Positions 1 through 6,878 of a stretch of DNA of 12,500 bases are shown piece by piece (the first letter of the stretch is position 1; every line of letters starts with the position of its first letter). The position numbers and the translations under genes were made by a program. The notes below the pieces were generated by a model. That model was not told where the DNA came from. It worked only from the letters and a program-made list of their open reading frames with translations, and searched no databases. The DNA comes from Eimeria necatrix (Eukaryota > Apicomplexa > Conoidasida > Eucoccidiorida > Eimeriidae), in the NCBI RefSeq assembly GCF_000499385.1, contig NW_013654572.1:1-12500 (forward strand), written 5' to 3'.

Positions 1-340
1 CAGCAAACAAGTAAAGAGTGCTGCAGCAAACAAGAAAAGAGTGCTGCAGCAAACCCCACAAGATTGCTGCAGCAAACCCCACAAGATTGCTGCAGCAAAC
101 AAGAAAAGAGTGCTGCAGCAAACCCCACAAGTGAAGATTGCTGCAGCAAACAAGTAAAGATTGTGGCAGCAAACCCCACAAGATTGCTGCAGCAAACAAG
201 TAAAGAGTGCTGCAGCAAACAAGTAAAGAGTGCTGCAGCAAACCCCACAAGTGAAGATTGCTGCAGCAAACCCCACAAGTGGAGATTGCTGCAGCAAACC
301 CCACAAGTGAAGAGTGCTGCAGCAAACCCCACAAGTGGCG
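1..340. repeat. 23/28-bp minisatellite with a GCTGCAGCAAAC core
   Basis: About 14 tandem units share the core GCTGCAGCAAAC. Cores start near 20, 43, 66, 89, 112, 140, 163, 186, 209, 232, 260, 288 and 316, so spacing is 23 or 28 bp. The spacer after the core is one of three kinds: AAGTAAAGAGT-like, CCCACAAGATT, or the longer CCCACAAGTGAAGATT. The array runs off the left edge. Mixed unit lengths shift the reading frame, and the unit shows no codon structure, so I read it as non-coding. The core is a PstI-type CTGCAG palindrome. Confidence 0.9.
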
Positions 341-352
341 TGTGGGGCGTGG

Positions 353-418
353 GGTGTACGTACACCGCAGGCGCGCCCAGGTGTACGTACACCCGGCGCG
401 CCCAGGTGTACGTACACC
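353..418. repeat. Three tandem GGTGTACGTACACC palindromes
   Basis: The perfect 14-bp palindrome GGTGTACGTACACC occurs at 353-366, 380-393 and 405-418. The copies are separated by GC-rich GGCGCGCCCA-type spacers, giving a 25-27 bp unit. It directly follows the minisatellite and precedes an AT-rich spacer. Further copies and variants lie elsewhere in the window: 2026-2037, 6567-6576, 9687-9700, 9883-9896, 11284-11297, 11335-11348 and 12420-12433. The function is unknown. Confidence 0.85.
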
Positions 419-509
419 CGCGCAGCAGTCCCAGCAGCAGCAGCAGTTCAAATTAAATTAAATTAAATTAAATCATTTTAATTTGTTAAATTAAATAATT
501 TTAATTTAT
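419..509. other. AT-rich spacer downstream of the leftmost gene
   Basis: The segment is dominated by AAATTAAATT and TTTAATTT runs and contains a short CAG tract at about 430-446. On the minus strand it lies just after the predicted TAA stop at 510-512, and AATAAA-like hexamers overlap that stop. It is best read as 3' untranslated or intergenic sequence. No ORF of note was seen. Confidence 0.5.
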
Positions 510-1649
510 TTATTTCAAAAAGACAGACACCAGAATCAAATCCAACAAAGCTCCAAGTGCTTCCGGGGCCCGCCTGGAAGGCATTACTTGGGGGCCCCCC
601 TTGGGGGCCCCCTTGGGGGCCCCCCTTGGGGCACCCCTAAGGGGCCCCCCTGGGGGCCCCCTGGGGGCCCCCTGGGGGGCCCCTTGGGGGGCCTCTTGGG
701 AGGCCCCCTGGGGGGCCCCCTGGGGGGCCCCCTGGGGGGCCCCCTGGGGGGCCCCCTGGGGGGCCCCTGTAGGGTAGGGACTTACAGGGCCCATTTCTGA
801 GGGTGTTTGAGGGGTTTGTTATCAAGTGGCGTCTCCTCATCGCGGCCAGAAGGCTGCATCTTTCCTGAAGTTTGCAAAAACTTTAAACCCTACCCGCAAA
901 CCCTAAACCCTAGCCCGCAAACCCTAAACCCTAGCTCGTGACCTCCGGGCCCCACAGGCCTCACCCGAAACCCTGCTTTTCGCTGCGTGGGAGCTACGCT
1001 GCTGCAACAAACGGCGGCCGAGGGTTTAGGGTTTAGGAGCTGCTGAAGCTGCAGCAAACCGCGTTTTAGGGTTTAGGGTTTAGGAGCTGCTGAACACTTA
1101 CTGCTGCCCGAAGAGGCCCCCAAACCTGGAGAAGAAGTTGCCGGAGGAGAGGGGCCCCCGTCTCCTGGCAGCGGGTGCAGATCGCAGCGGCTGGAGGGGC
1201 CCCCTGCCCTGTAGACCATTAGCTGCAGCGGCTCCCCCTTAGGGTTTAGGGTTTAGGGTTTAGGGTTTAGGGTTTAGGGTTTAGGGTTTAGGGTTTGGCG
1301 GCCCCCTGGCCCCTGACCATCAGGCGGTCGCGGCGCTCTCAAAGCCTAGGGTTCAGGATTTAGGGTTTGGGAGTTGGGGCGAGGGTTTGGAAGTTAGGGT
1401 TTAGGGTTTAGGGTCCAGGCCTGGGGTTTGAAGGTGGGGAACTGCTGCTGCTGAAATCCTCTTGGCTGTTCGCAGCCCGGCGGGGGTTTTGTTCCTTTCT
1501 TTTGATTTATTTGATTTTAAAAAAGAGAAAATATATTTTAATTTTAATTTAATTGTTAATTGTCAGCAGCACGGACAAAGGAGAGGCTGCAGCAGGCAGC
1601 AGACCACTGGTCACATGCGGTGTTGGCCTGTGCTGCTCACCGGCGCCAT
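510..1649 (-). CDS. Predicted small multi-exon gene, function unknown (about 90 aa)
   Basis: I do not recognise this protein. The model was assembled by eye from open frame, splice consensus and phase. Minus-strand exons are 1649-1641 (ATG GCG CCG, then a GTGAGC donor), 1222-1102 (after GCTGCAG, ending at a GTAAGT donor), 864-786 (after CTTCAG, ending at a GTAAGTC donor) and 573-510 (after CCTTCCAG, ending TAA). Phases are 0, 1 and 2, and the exons sum to 273 nt or 91 codons. Starting instead at the ATG at 1219 gives 86 aa. Visible protein segments include PSSRCDLHPLPGDGG, RDEETPLDNKPLKHPQKW and a hydrophobic C-terminal tail APEALGALLDLILVSVFLK. The first intron holds telomere-like repeats and the last is the GGGGCCC array. 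A possible extra 37-nt exon at 1001-965 would fit the 864 exon but not the 1102 donor. The first exon is the weakest part. If the last intron is retained, 510-794 reads as a GAPQ-repeat ORF ending in the same tail. Confidence 0.42.
574..785. repeat. GGGGGCCCC-type array, probably an intron of the small left gene
   Basis: This is nearly uninterrupted alternation of G and C runs (GGGGGCCCCC), with 10-bp CCCTGGGGGG-like units most regular at 714-765. On the minus strand it is bounded by a GTAAGT donor at 785 and a CTTCCAG acceptor ending at 574, and removing its 212 bp joins two protein-like exons in phase. In the retained state the minus strand reads as GAPQ repeats and the plus strand as GGPL/GGPP repeats, because such sequence contains almost no stops. 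Confidence 0.6.
886..935 (-). repeat. Telomere-like AAACCCT block with a 21-bp duplicated unit
   Basis: Telomere-like heptamers read AAACCCT on the plus strand. A 21-bp unit, CCCGCAAACCCTAAACCCTAG, occurs twice in tandem at 893-913 and 914-934. It lies between predicted minus-strand exons of the small left gene, so it is probably intronic. Short opposite-orientation blocks follow at about 1023-1037 and 1066-1082. Confidence 0.85.
1239..1412 (+). repeat. Interstitial TTTAGGG array, perfect then degenerate
   Basis: About eight uninterrupted TTAGGGT-type heptamers run from 1239 to 1297. After a GC-rich gap, degenerate copies (AGGGTTCAGGATTTAGGG, then TTAGGGTTTAGGGTTTAGGG) run from about 1348 to 1412. 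The array lies within the predicted first intron (1640-1223) of the minus-strand gene. It is internal in the window, so it is an interstitial tract and not a chromosome end. Confidence 0.9.
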
Positions 1650-2087
1650 CGGCAGAGAGCCCAGAAGTTGAGTTAATTTGCTAATTTAAATGCAAATAAT
1701 TGCATTTATTTATTTATTTTATTATTTTTGTTTGTTTTTTGTTTCGTATTATTCTTTTCCGGACGCCTGGGCCTCCGTTTTAGCTCCCTCAGCGCCCAGG
1801 TGACCTCGCTACTGTGTGTTCTTCGCTGGGGGCTGGTTTGTGGCTCTTCCCTCCGAAAACTGCTGCTAAGATCTTCAAAAAACAAATATTAATATTATTC
1901 TTTTTAAATTTATTTATTTTCTGTCAAATAAAAGGCAATTTTGAGCTCTTTAACGCATAAATCAGTTCAGAGGCGGAGAAGGCACCCCTGCCTCGCTTAA
2001 GTATACCCGGAACTCGTGGATCCGGGTGTACGTACACTGCCCATCCAGTCAAACAAACAAATAAAACCAAATAAGATAAAACAGCAG

Positions 2088-2127
<40 letters not shown>

Positions 2128-2330
2128 GCACATTCCTTGGGCTTTGTTTGGCCCAGAAGCTCCACTGCAGCCCAGAAGGCCGCACGAATTGCTGCAAAAC
2201 CTAAACCCTAAACCCTTATTTGGGGCCCCATTTGATTCCTAAACAGTTCCATAAGGCCCCAGGGGCCCCCAAAGGCCCGTTGGGGGCCCCTGAGCCGCCA
2301 GAGGGGCCCCCCGGGCCCAGGGGGCCCCCC
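1650..2330. other. Mostly AT-rich intergenic spacer between the two left genes
   Basis: AT-rich blocks at 1680-1750 and 1880-1930 alternate with moderate-GC stretches. A diverged 42-bp repeat (1767-1808) matches 5797-5838. A GTGTACGTACAC palindrome lies at 2026-2037. A (GCA)12 tract lies at 2091-2126, a short AAACCCT block at about 2200-2217, and the start of a GGGGCCC region at 2221-2330. I see no convincing exon. By position it would hold the promoter of the left gene and the 3' end of the next one. Confidence 0.5.
1767..1808. repeat. Diverged 42-bp element, copy 1 (partner at 5797-5838)
   Basis: It starts CTGGGCCTCCG and ends TGACCTCG. The partner at 5797-5838 has the same start and end blocks with exactly the same 34-bp offset and a diverged middle. 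Each copy lies upstream of a predicted minus-strand ATG (1649 and 5557), so it could be a promoter or untranslated-leader element. It could equally be an old dispersed repeat. Confidence 0.5.
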
Positions 2331-3026
2331 TTAACTGCCTTGGGGGGGCCCCCCGTAGGCCTGCAGGTACTGCCAGCGAAAGTCCTTCGGGTAAGAAGAC
2401 TGCGAAGAGCAGGGGGCCAAGTGGGGGGCCCTTTCGCAGTAGGGGCAGCACTTAGAAGGCCTGGTGCAGCAGCAGCAAACCCCGCAGTCCGAGGGTTTAG
2501 GGTTTAGGGTTTAGGGTTTAGGGTTTAGCGGTGAGGCCGCCGAGCTTGTGCGCCTGCAGCTCGGCTCGCGGGGGTAGGGCTTAGCGTTTAGGGTTTAGGG
2601 TTTGACAGTGGGGCCTCCCAGCTTGTGCGCCGGCAGCTAGGCCCGGGGGTTTAGGGTTTAGGGTTTAGGGTTTAGGGTTTAGGGTTTAGGGTTTAGGGTT
2701 TAGGGTTTGCAGCGAAGTTTGCTGCAGCTAAGACCTACTGATAAACAAAACTCTTCTTTTCTTGCTGCCGCGAGGGTCTGGAGCTTTTCAGGGCCCCAGC
2801 AAGGGCCCCCGCGTACCCTTCTAGTGCAGAAGGGGGCCCCCTGGGGGGCCCCCCCGGGGCCCCCTTGGGGGCCCCCCGGGGGCCCCCCTGGGGGGCCCCC
2901 CTACGAAACTGCCGCAGCCTTGTGCGGCTCATTTGCCTTTGGCATCTGGGCTGCCACGAAGTGTAGAGGGGGCCCCTTGCTGCTGTGCAGCAGCAGCAAG
3001 CCTGCTGCCGCTGCTGCAGCAGCAGC

Positions 3027-3072
<46 letters not shown>

Positions 3073-3316
3073 TGGGCTTCCGCGGCAGCGTTGCATAGCA
3101 GCAGCGCGCTGACTCTGTTGCTGCTTTGAGATAGGGCTTTGGCTGCAGCACAAGGGAAGGCTTGCCTGCAGCAGGAATCTCAGCAGCAGCAGCAGCAGCT
3201 GCTGCTGCTGCTGCTGCTGCTGCTGCAGCGTCTGTGGGCGGAATGGCCGGCGCATAGTCATCTCGTATGGTCCCCAGCAAGATGGGGGCATTGTCAGCAG
3301 CAGAGCAGCTGCTGCT

Positions 3317-3349
<33 letters not shown>

Positions 3350-3488
3350 CGTGGCTTCTGGAGGGGGCCCTAGCCTTCCCCTTGAGGCACTCGGATTGAA
3401 GAGGTCCTGAGAGCTGCTGCTGCGCATTCTGCTGCTGCGCGTGAACTCGCACTGCTGCTGCTGCTGCTGCTGCTGCAGCTGATAGGTG

Positions 3489-3522
<34 letters not shown>

Positions 3523-3951
3523 ATGCAGTTTGTGTTGCGGCGTGCCTTGTAATGTCGAGCTGCAGGTTAGCGCAGCAGAGCCGTTGCCCGTGTTGCTAGA
3601 GTCAGATGGCCTAGGGTTTAGGGTTTAGGGTTTAGGGTTTAGGGTTTAGGGTTTAGGGTTTAGATCGTAGGTTTCAGGGTTTAGTGTCTAGGGTTTAGCG
3701 CTACGGTTCGAGACTGCGGAGCGAGCTGCCGGAGCGTCCGGGCGCCAGCCCAAGGGTTGGGGGTTTAGGGTTTAGGGTTTAGGGTTTAGGGTTTAGGGTT
3801 TAGGGTTACGGGAGTGTTGGTTTGGGCGTCAGTTTCTTTAAAAGAGTGCCAAGGCAAAGGCCCATACAGCTGAAAACCCCCGCCCACTCGCTGCAGCAAA
3901 GCTTCATTGCGTCTTTTCCCGAGGCCCCCTCTTGAGGGCAGGAAGCCTCGC

Positions 3952-3999
<48 letters not shown>

Positions 4000-4151
4000 A
4001 TGCATGCGCTGTGCAGCGAGCAGCAGGATCGAGGGGGATCGTCTCCTCCCCCGTCAACTCCCACCATTACTGTTTGTGTGCAGTGAGCCCTCGGGCCTTT
4101 TGCTGCTCGATTTGCTTCTATTGCTTCTCGGTAAGCCACGGAGCAGTACTC
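2331..4151 (-). CDS. Predicted low-complexity protein with a Cys-rich last exon (partial)
   Basis: I do not recognise this protein, and the model is by eye. Minus-strand exon i, 4151-3810, follows TCTCCCAG. It encodes EYCSVAYREAIEANRAAKG, then poly-Gln at 3953-4000, and ends at a GTAACC donor. Exon ii, 3595-2817 (or from 3559), encodes LDITRHAATQTAS, Ala and Gln runs, SSQDLFNPSASRGRLG, a Cys run, DNAPILLGTIRDDYAPAIP, more Ala and Gln runs and GAPQ-type sequence, to a GTACGC donor. Exon iii, 2460-2331, follows CACCAG, encodes KCCPYCERAPHLAPC and YPKDFRWQYLQAYG, and ends TAA. Phases are 0 and 2, and the exons sum to 1251 nt or 417 codons. The CxxC plus Cys/His exon could bind zinc, but no named domain is claimed. 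Both introns hold telomere-like arrays. The 5' end is not found and may lie in the CAG region upstream. In exon ii other frames also read as repeats, so the frame choice rests on the non-repeat segments. Confidence 0.4.
2491..2709 (+). repeat. TTTAGGG arrays flanking a duplicated GC-rich unit
   Basis: Three telomere-like arrays, at about 2491-2527, 2581-2603 and 2647-2709 (nine or so heptamers), alternate with two diverged copies of a GC-rich segment at 2531-2574 and 2608-2649. Those copies share AGCTTGTGCGCC-GCAGCT and lie 77 bp apart. The whole block falls in the predicted intron 2816-2461 of the minus-strand gene. Confidence 0.88.
2992..3080. repeat. CAG/CTG tract with polarity switches
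   Basis: CAGCAGCAG, CTGCTGCCGCTGCTGCAGCAGCAG and then a run of about 14 CTG units reach about 3071. On the minus strand, in the frame of the predicted gene, the long run codes for Gln (CAG). It lies inside predicted exon ii. Confidence 0.9.
3181..3225. repeat. (CAG)6(CTG)9 inverted trinucleotide tract
   Basis: Six CAG units (3181-3198) are followed without a spacer by nine CTG units (3199-3225). This makes a 36-bp perfect palindrome at 3181-3216. In the minus-strand frame of the predicted gene the whole tract codes for alanine (GCA, then GCT), so the polarity switch does not change the amino acid. A smaller CAG/CTG/CAG switch lies at about 3305-3350, and further CTG runs at 3450-3479 and 3490-3522. 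Confidence 0.95.
3611..3807 (+). repeat. Two TTTAGGG arrays in a predicted intron
   Basis: Perfect heptamers at 3611-3662 degrade to about 3698 (CAGGGTTTAGTGTCTAGGGTTTAGCG). A second perfect array runs at 3761-3807. The right array touches the predicted minus-strand donor CCC|GTAACCCTAAACCC at 3809. The left one ends at CCTAGGCCATCTG, about 15 bp from the candidate acceptor CTAG at 3596. Confidence 0.9.
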
Positions 4152-4159
4152 CTGGGAGA

Positions 4160-4331
4160 CTGCAGCAGCAGCAGCAGCAGCAGCAGCAGTTGCAGCAGCA
4201 GCAGCAGCAGCAGCAGCAGCGCATAGAGCAGCTCAAGCTGAAGCAGCAGCACTTAGGGGTTTAATTTAAGACTCTCTTGCCTTCATCTTCCCAGGGCGAA
4301 AACCCGCTAGCAGAGCAGCAGCACGGCTCCT

Positions 4332-4362
<31 letters not shown>

Positions 4363-4467
4363 CAACAACAACGTCAGCAGCAGCAGCAACAGCAGCACAG
4401 CGAACAGGCTGCGGGTACTCAGTGCAGCAGCCCACTGTTGGGCAGTGTTTCGATCACCAGAAGCAAT

Positions 4468-4499
<32 letters not shown>

Positions 4500-4566
4500 C
4501 AGCAGCAGTAGCAGCAGCAGGAGCAGTAACTGCCCCTGTAGCACCGCCGGCACCAGCAGGTGGACT

Positions 4567-4597
<31 letters not shown>

Positions 4598-4820
4598 CCA
4601 GCAGTAGCAGCAGCGCCAGCAATGGCAGTAACAGCAGCAGCAGCATCGCCAGCAGTGGCAGCAGCGCCAGCGGCAGCAGCAGCAGCAGCAGCAGCGCCAG
4701 CGGTAGCAGCAGCAGTAGCAGCAGCAGCAGCGCCAGAAGCAGCAGCAGCAGCAGCAGCAGCAGCGGCGCCAGAAGCAGCAGCAGCAGCAGCAGCAGCAGC
4801 GTGTGGAGTACGTTGAAGCA
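4160..4820. repeat. Interrupted CAG/AGC repeat block
   Basis: CAG tracts occur at 4162-4218, 4330-4400 (with CAACAACAA) and 4467-4800, interrupted by GTA, GCC, GGC and AAC variants. All frames on both strands are largely open. On the plus strand, 4270-5388 is open from after TAA to TAA: Gln-rich, then Ser-rich, then GATCCC-derived. A good acceptor-like CTTCATCTTCCCAG ends at 4294 and a donor-like CGGTAAGC lies at 4129-4136. On the minus strand, 4261-4821 reads as Ala-rich with ASGDRNTAQQWAAALS. I cannot choose a strand here. It may contain 5' exons of the gene at 2331-4151. Confidence 0.7.
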
Positions 4821-4862
4821 TCTGTTGGGTGCAGCAGTGGCTTCTGGGCGGGAGTTTGAGTG

Positions 4863-4889
4863 GCTAGCTGGGCTAGCTAGCCAGCTAGC
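4863..4889. repeat. GCTAGCTGG inverted repeat
   Basis: The arms GCTAGCTGG (4863-4871) and CCAGCTAGC (4881-4889) surround a GCTAGCTAG spacer that is itself nearly palindromic. A related 12-bp perfect palindrome, CCAGCTAGCTGG, lies at 5290-5301, on the other side of the GATCCC arrays. Confidence 0.8.
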
Positions 4890-5013
4890 TGCTGCTGGGG
4901 GGCCTCTCTGCTGCTGTGCTGCTTCGCTGCGCCTGGGATCGGGCGATCCCGGAGTTGGGATCGTCTCCTCCCTGCGAAACACTCAGCAGGCGAAGCTGCC
5001 ACTCCCCACAGTC

Positions 5014-5104
5014 GATCCCACGATCCCAGGGATCGATCCCATCGATCCCACCGATCCCATCGATCGATCCCATCGATCCCAGCGATCGATCCCATCGATC
5101 CCAG
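5014..5104. repeat. GATCCCATC-type array
   Basis: Irregular 9-bp and 13-bp units (GATCCCATC, GATCCCACC, GATCGATCCCATC) occur in tandem with about ten GATCCC hits. Isolated relatives lie at about 4938-4962 (GGGATCG, CGATCCC). No codon structure distinguishes one frame, so I treat it as non-coding. Confidence 0.85.
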
Positions 5105-5167
5105 GGTTTGAAGCAATTTCGTGTTTGAGTGCTTTTTTTAAAGAACAGCAACTACCGCTCCACCCCC

Positions 5168-5258
5168 ACGATCCCACACGATCCCACACGATCCCACACG
5201 ATCCCACAAGACCCCACAAGACCCCACACGATCCCACACGATCCCACACGATCCCACG
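5168..5258. repeat. 10-bp minisatellite ATCCCACACG
   Basis: Nine tandem 10-bp units begin at 5171, 5181 and so on to 5251. The middle units read ATCCCACAAG or ACCCCACAAG. The period does not divide by three, so all three frames cycle through the same peptides (for example HDPTRSHTIP). It is separated from the 9-bp GATCCC array by about 60 bp. Confidence 0.95.
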
Positions 5259-5359
5259 CTGGCCGTTGGCAGATCCCAGAGAGCTGCAGCCAGCTAGCTG
5301 GTGTTTGGGATTTGTTTTGAAGGCCAGAAGAGCAGTTTCGAAGTGCAGCAGAAGAAGTG

Positions 5360-5470
5360 GCATTAAAATGGAAAGAAATGGCATTTAAATTGAATTAAAT
5401 GGCATTTAAAATCAAAGAAATGGCATTTTAAATGAAAGAATTCAAACTTTTTGCAAATCCAAAAAGAACT
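5360..5470. other. AT-rich spacer with AAATGGCATTT repeats
   Basis: AAATGGCATTT occurs three times (about 5377, 5398 and 5418) in an AT-rich run made of AAAGAAATGGCATTTTAAAT-like units about 20 bp apart. I see no coding evidence. On the minus strand it would be intron or leader sequence downstream of the candidate exon at 5557-5481. Confidence 0.6.
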
Positions 5471-5480
5471 CAACACTAAC

Positions 5481-5557
5481 CACTGCAGCGCCGCCCGCAT
5501 GGCCTCGCCGCTGAAAACTGCTGCGTACATGGCCTGGGCCGAAGTCTGGGCCGCCAT
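5481..5557 (-). CDS. Candidate first exon, gene unknown
   Basis: The minus-strand ATG at 5557 (context AAGATGGCG) opens MAAQTSAQAMYAAVFSGEA and continues to CTGCAGTG, then a GTTAGTG donor-like site at 5480. The exon would be 77 nt, phase 2. Immediately upstream is an AAACCCT array. A rival frame of the same DNA (AGLEDGGPDFGPGHVRSS) is also open, which lowers certainty. The next exon was not found. It could be the 5' end of the gene at 2331-4151, but nothing proves it. Confidence 0.25.
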
Positions 5558-5570
5558 CTTCGAGCCCCGC

Positions 5571-5630
5571 CTAAACCCTAAACCCTAAACCCTAAACCCT
5601 AAACCCTAAACCCTAAACCCTAAACCCTAG
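5571..5630 (-). repeat. AAACCCT telomere-like array
   Basis: About eight perfect CCTAAAC heptamers read AAACCCT on the plus strand, opposite to most arrays of the window. It ends at CCCTAGGCGCTGCGCG. It lies 14 bp upstream, on the minus strand, of the candidate ATG at 5557, so it is either leader/promoter or intron sequence. A second array in the opposite orientation lies at 5761-5790. Confidence 0.95.
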
Positions 5631-5760
5631 GCGCTGCGCGCCGGGACCCAGTGCGCGCTGCTCGTCGGCTCGCCGCCGCTGCAGCGGAACAGACGCGGCT
5701 GAAGCCCCGGAAGTGAAACTCGAACTTTAAAATGAAATTCAACAAAAACATTCTTCTCAA

Positions 5761-5790
5761 TTAGGGTTTAGGGTTTAGGGTTTAGGGTTT
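5761..5790 (+). repeat. Short TTTAGGG array
   Basis: Four perfect heptamers form the block. It directly abuts a CAGAGGCTGGGCCTCCG segment that begins the second copy of the 42-bp diverged element (5797-5838). Confidence 0.9.
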
Positions 5791-5796
5791 CAGAGG

Positions 5797-5838
5797 CTGG
5801 GCCTCCGCAACGCCCTTCCCGGGGCTCGAGTGACCTCG
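5797..5838. repeat. Diverged 42-bp element, copy 2
   Basis: It shares CTGGGCCTCCG at its start and TGACCTCG at its end with 1767-1808, at identical spacing. It lies about 240 bp upstream, on the minus strand, of the candidate ATG at 5557. The middle part is diverged. Confidence 0.5.
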
Positions 5839-5921
5839 GCGGCGAAGCCCGCATGCACTGGCCGCCGCTGCGGGACTTCTCGGGTCATAAATGCATTAAA
5901 ATGCATCAAATAAAAGCAATT

Positions 5922-6101
5922 TTAATTTAAAATGAATTTTAAATTCGAAAATGAAATAAATAAAACAAAATAAACGCAAACACAAGCAGCAACAGCTCGC
6001 CTGCAGCCGCGCGCGAGCAGCGAGCGCTCCAGGCGTTCAAGTTCTGTCCAGCGGCGAAAATCGGTGAAACTCGCGACAAATGACCCGAAAATTTGATCCA
6101 T
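5922..6101 (-). CDS. Candidate first exon in AT-rich DNA, unknown
   Basis: The minus-strand ATG at 6101 sits in GCAAAAATGG, close to the start context described for coccidia (AAAATGG). It opens MDQIFGSFVASFTDFRRW, then TELERLERSLLARGCRRAV, before turning into AT-rich residues and a stop at 5922. The first ~37 residues look protein-like and the rest look like read-through. No clean GT donor was seen at the transition (a CTGCAG|GCGAGC site is present). The distance to the methyltransferase stop at 6170 is only about 70 bp, which argues against an independent gene. Confidence 0.2.
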   Translation of the reverse strand: MDQIFGSFVASFTDFRRWTELERLERSLLARGCRRAVAACVCVYFVLFISFSNLKFILN

Positions 6102-6149
6102 TTTTGCAAATTTAATCAAATAATATAATTAAAAGACAATTGGAATTCA

Positions 6150-6155
6150 TTTATT
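6150..6155 (-). terminator. Possible AATAAA polyadenylation signal
   Basis: AATAAA on the minus strand (TTTATT on plus) lies 15-20 bp after the methyltransferase TAG stop at 6170-6172, at the entry to an AT-rich spacer. Poly(A) signals are poorly defined in apicomplexans, so this is only suggestive. Confidence 0.3.
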
Positions 6156-6169
6156 GCCTTTTTGCAGCT

Positions 6170-6838
6170 CTAAAACGGCCTTCTCAGGCTCAATTGCCAC
6201 ACCTCCCCGTGCGCTGCCCCCTCTTCTGCCTCCCAAGGCATCACAGCAAACTGCTGGCCTTCTGCAGCAGCCCCAAGTTCAAGGGGGCCCCTCTCCTCTA
6301 TGGGGGCCCCCCACTCAGGGGGCCCCTCCCCTTCAGAGGCCCCCCCTTCTTCAGGGGGCCCCTCCCCTTCAGGGGGCCCCTCTCCTTCAGGGGGCCCCTC
6401 CTCTTGAAGGGGCCCCTCAGGTCGTGGGGGCCCCGAGGGGCCCCCGGACCCCGTTTGGCGGGGGGCCCCGGGGGCCCCGGGGGGCCCCCCCGTGAGAGCC
6501 AGAGCTGCTTTGAGTGTCTTTGGAGCTGCTGCTGCAGCGCAGCAAAGGCTGCATGCAGGCGTGGGGTGTACGTACAGCTGGAAGATGCTGCTGCTGAGGG
6601 GGGGGCTGGGATCGTCTTGGAAGCAGCAAAAGCGATCCCAGAAGTCCTCAGCAAAAACATCAACAGCAGCAAAAGAAGAAGCACACACAAAGCCCAGCCT
6701 CCTGCTGTGGCTCACGAGGCAGCAGCAGCAAGGGTTTTGCTGCAGCAGCTGCTGCAGCAAAAGCGCCAGCCGCCAGTTCAAGTCAAAGTCGTAAACCACT
6801 GCAAACACCCAGCAAGCTGCGCCCCAAAGCAAACCTAT

Positions 6839-6878
<40 letters not shown>

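Noticed and set aside
2707..3129. Plus-strand ORF opposite predicted exon ii
   Set aside because: It also looks partly protein-like, but the minus frame is longer, has more non-repeat segments, and fits a chain of splice sites in phase. It remains the main rival reading of this stretch.
4438..5388. Long plus-strand ORF (Ser-rich then GATCCC-derived residues)
   Set aside because: It runs through unrelated repeats (AGC tracts, 9-bp and 10-bp minisatellites) with no conserved segment. Repeat DNA lacking stops explains its length, and the surrounding supportable genes are on the minus strand.
6575..6580. A second methyltransferase intron starting at the GTACGT in exon 2
   Set aside because: The frame is open across the whole of exon 2, and no acceptor downstream matched the donor phase by eye. 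The simpler single-exon reading ends in a family-like C-terminal strand.
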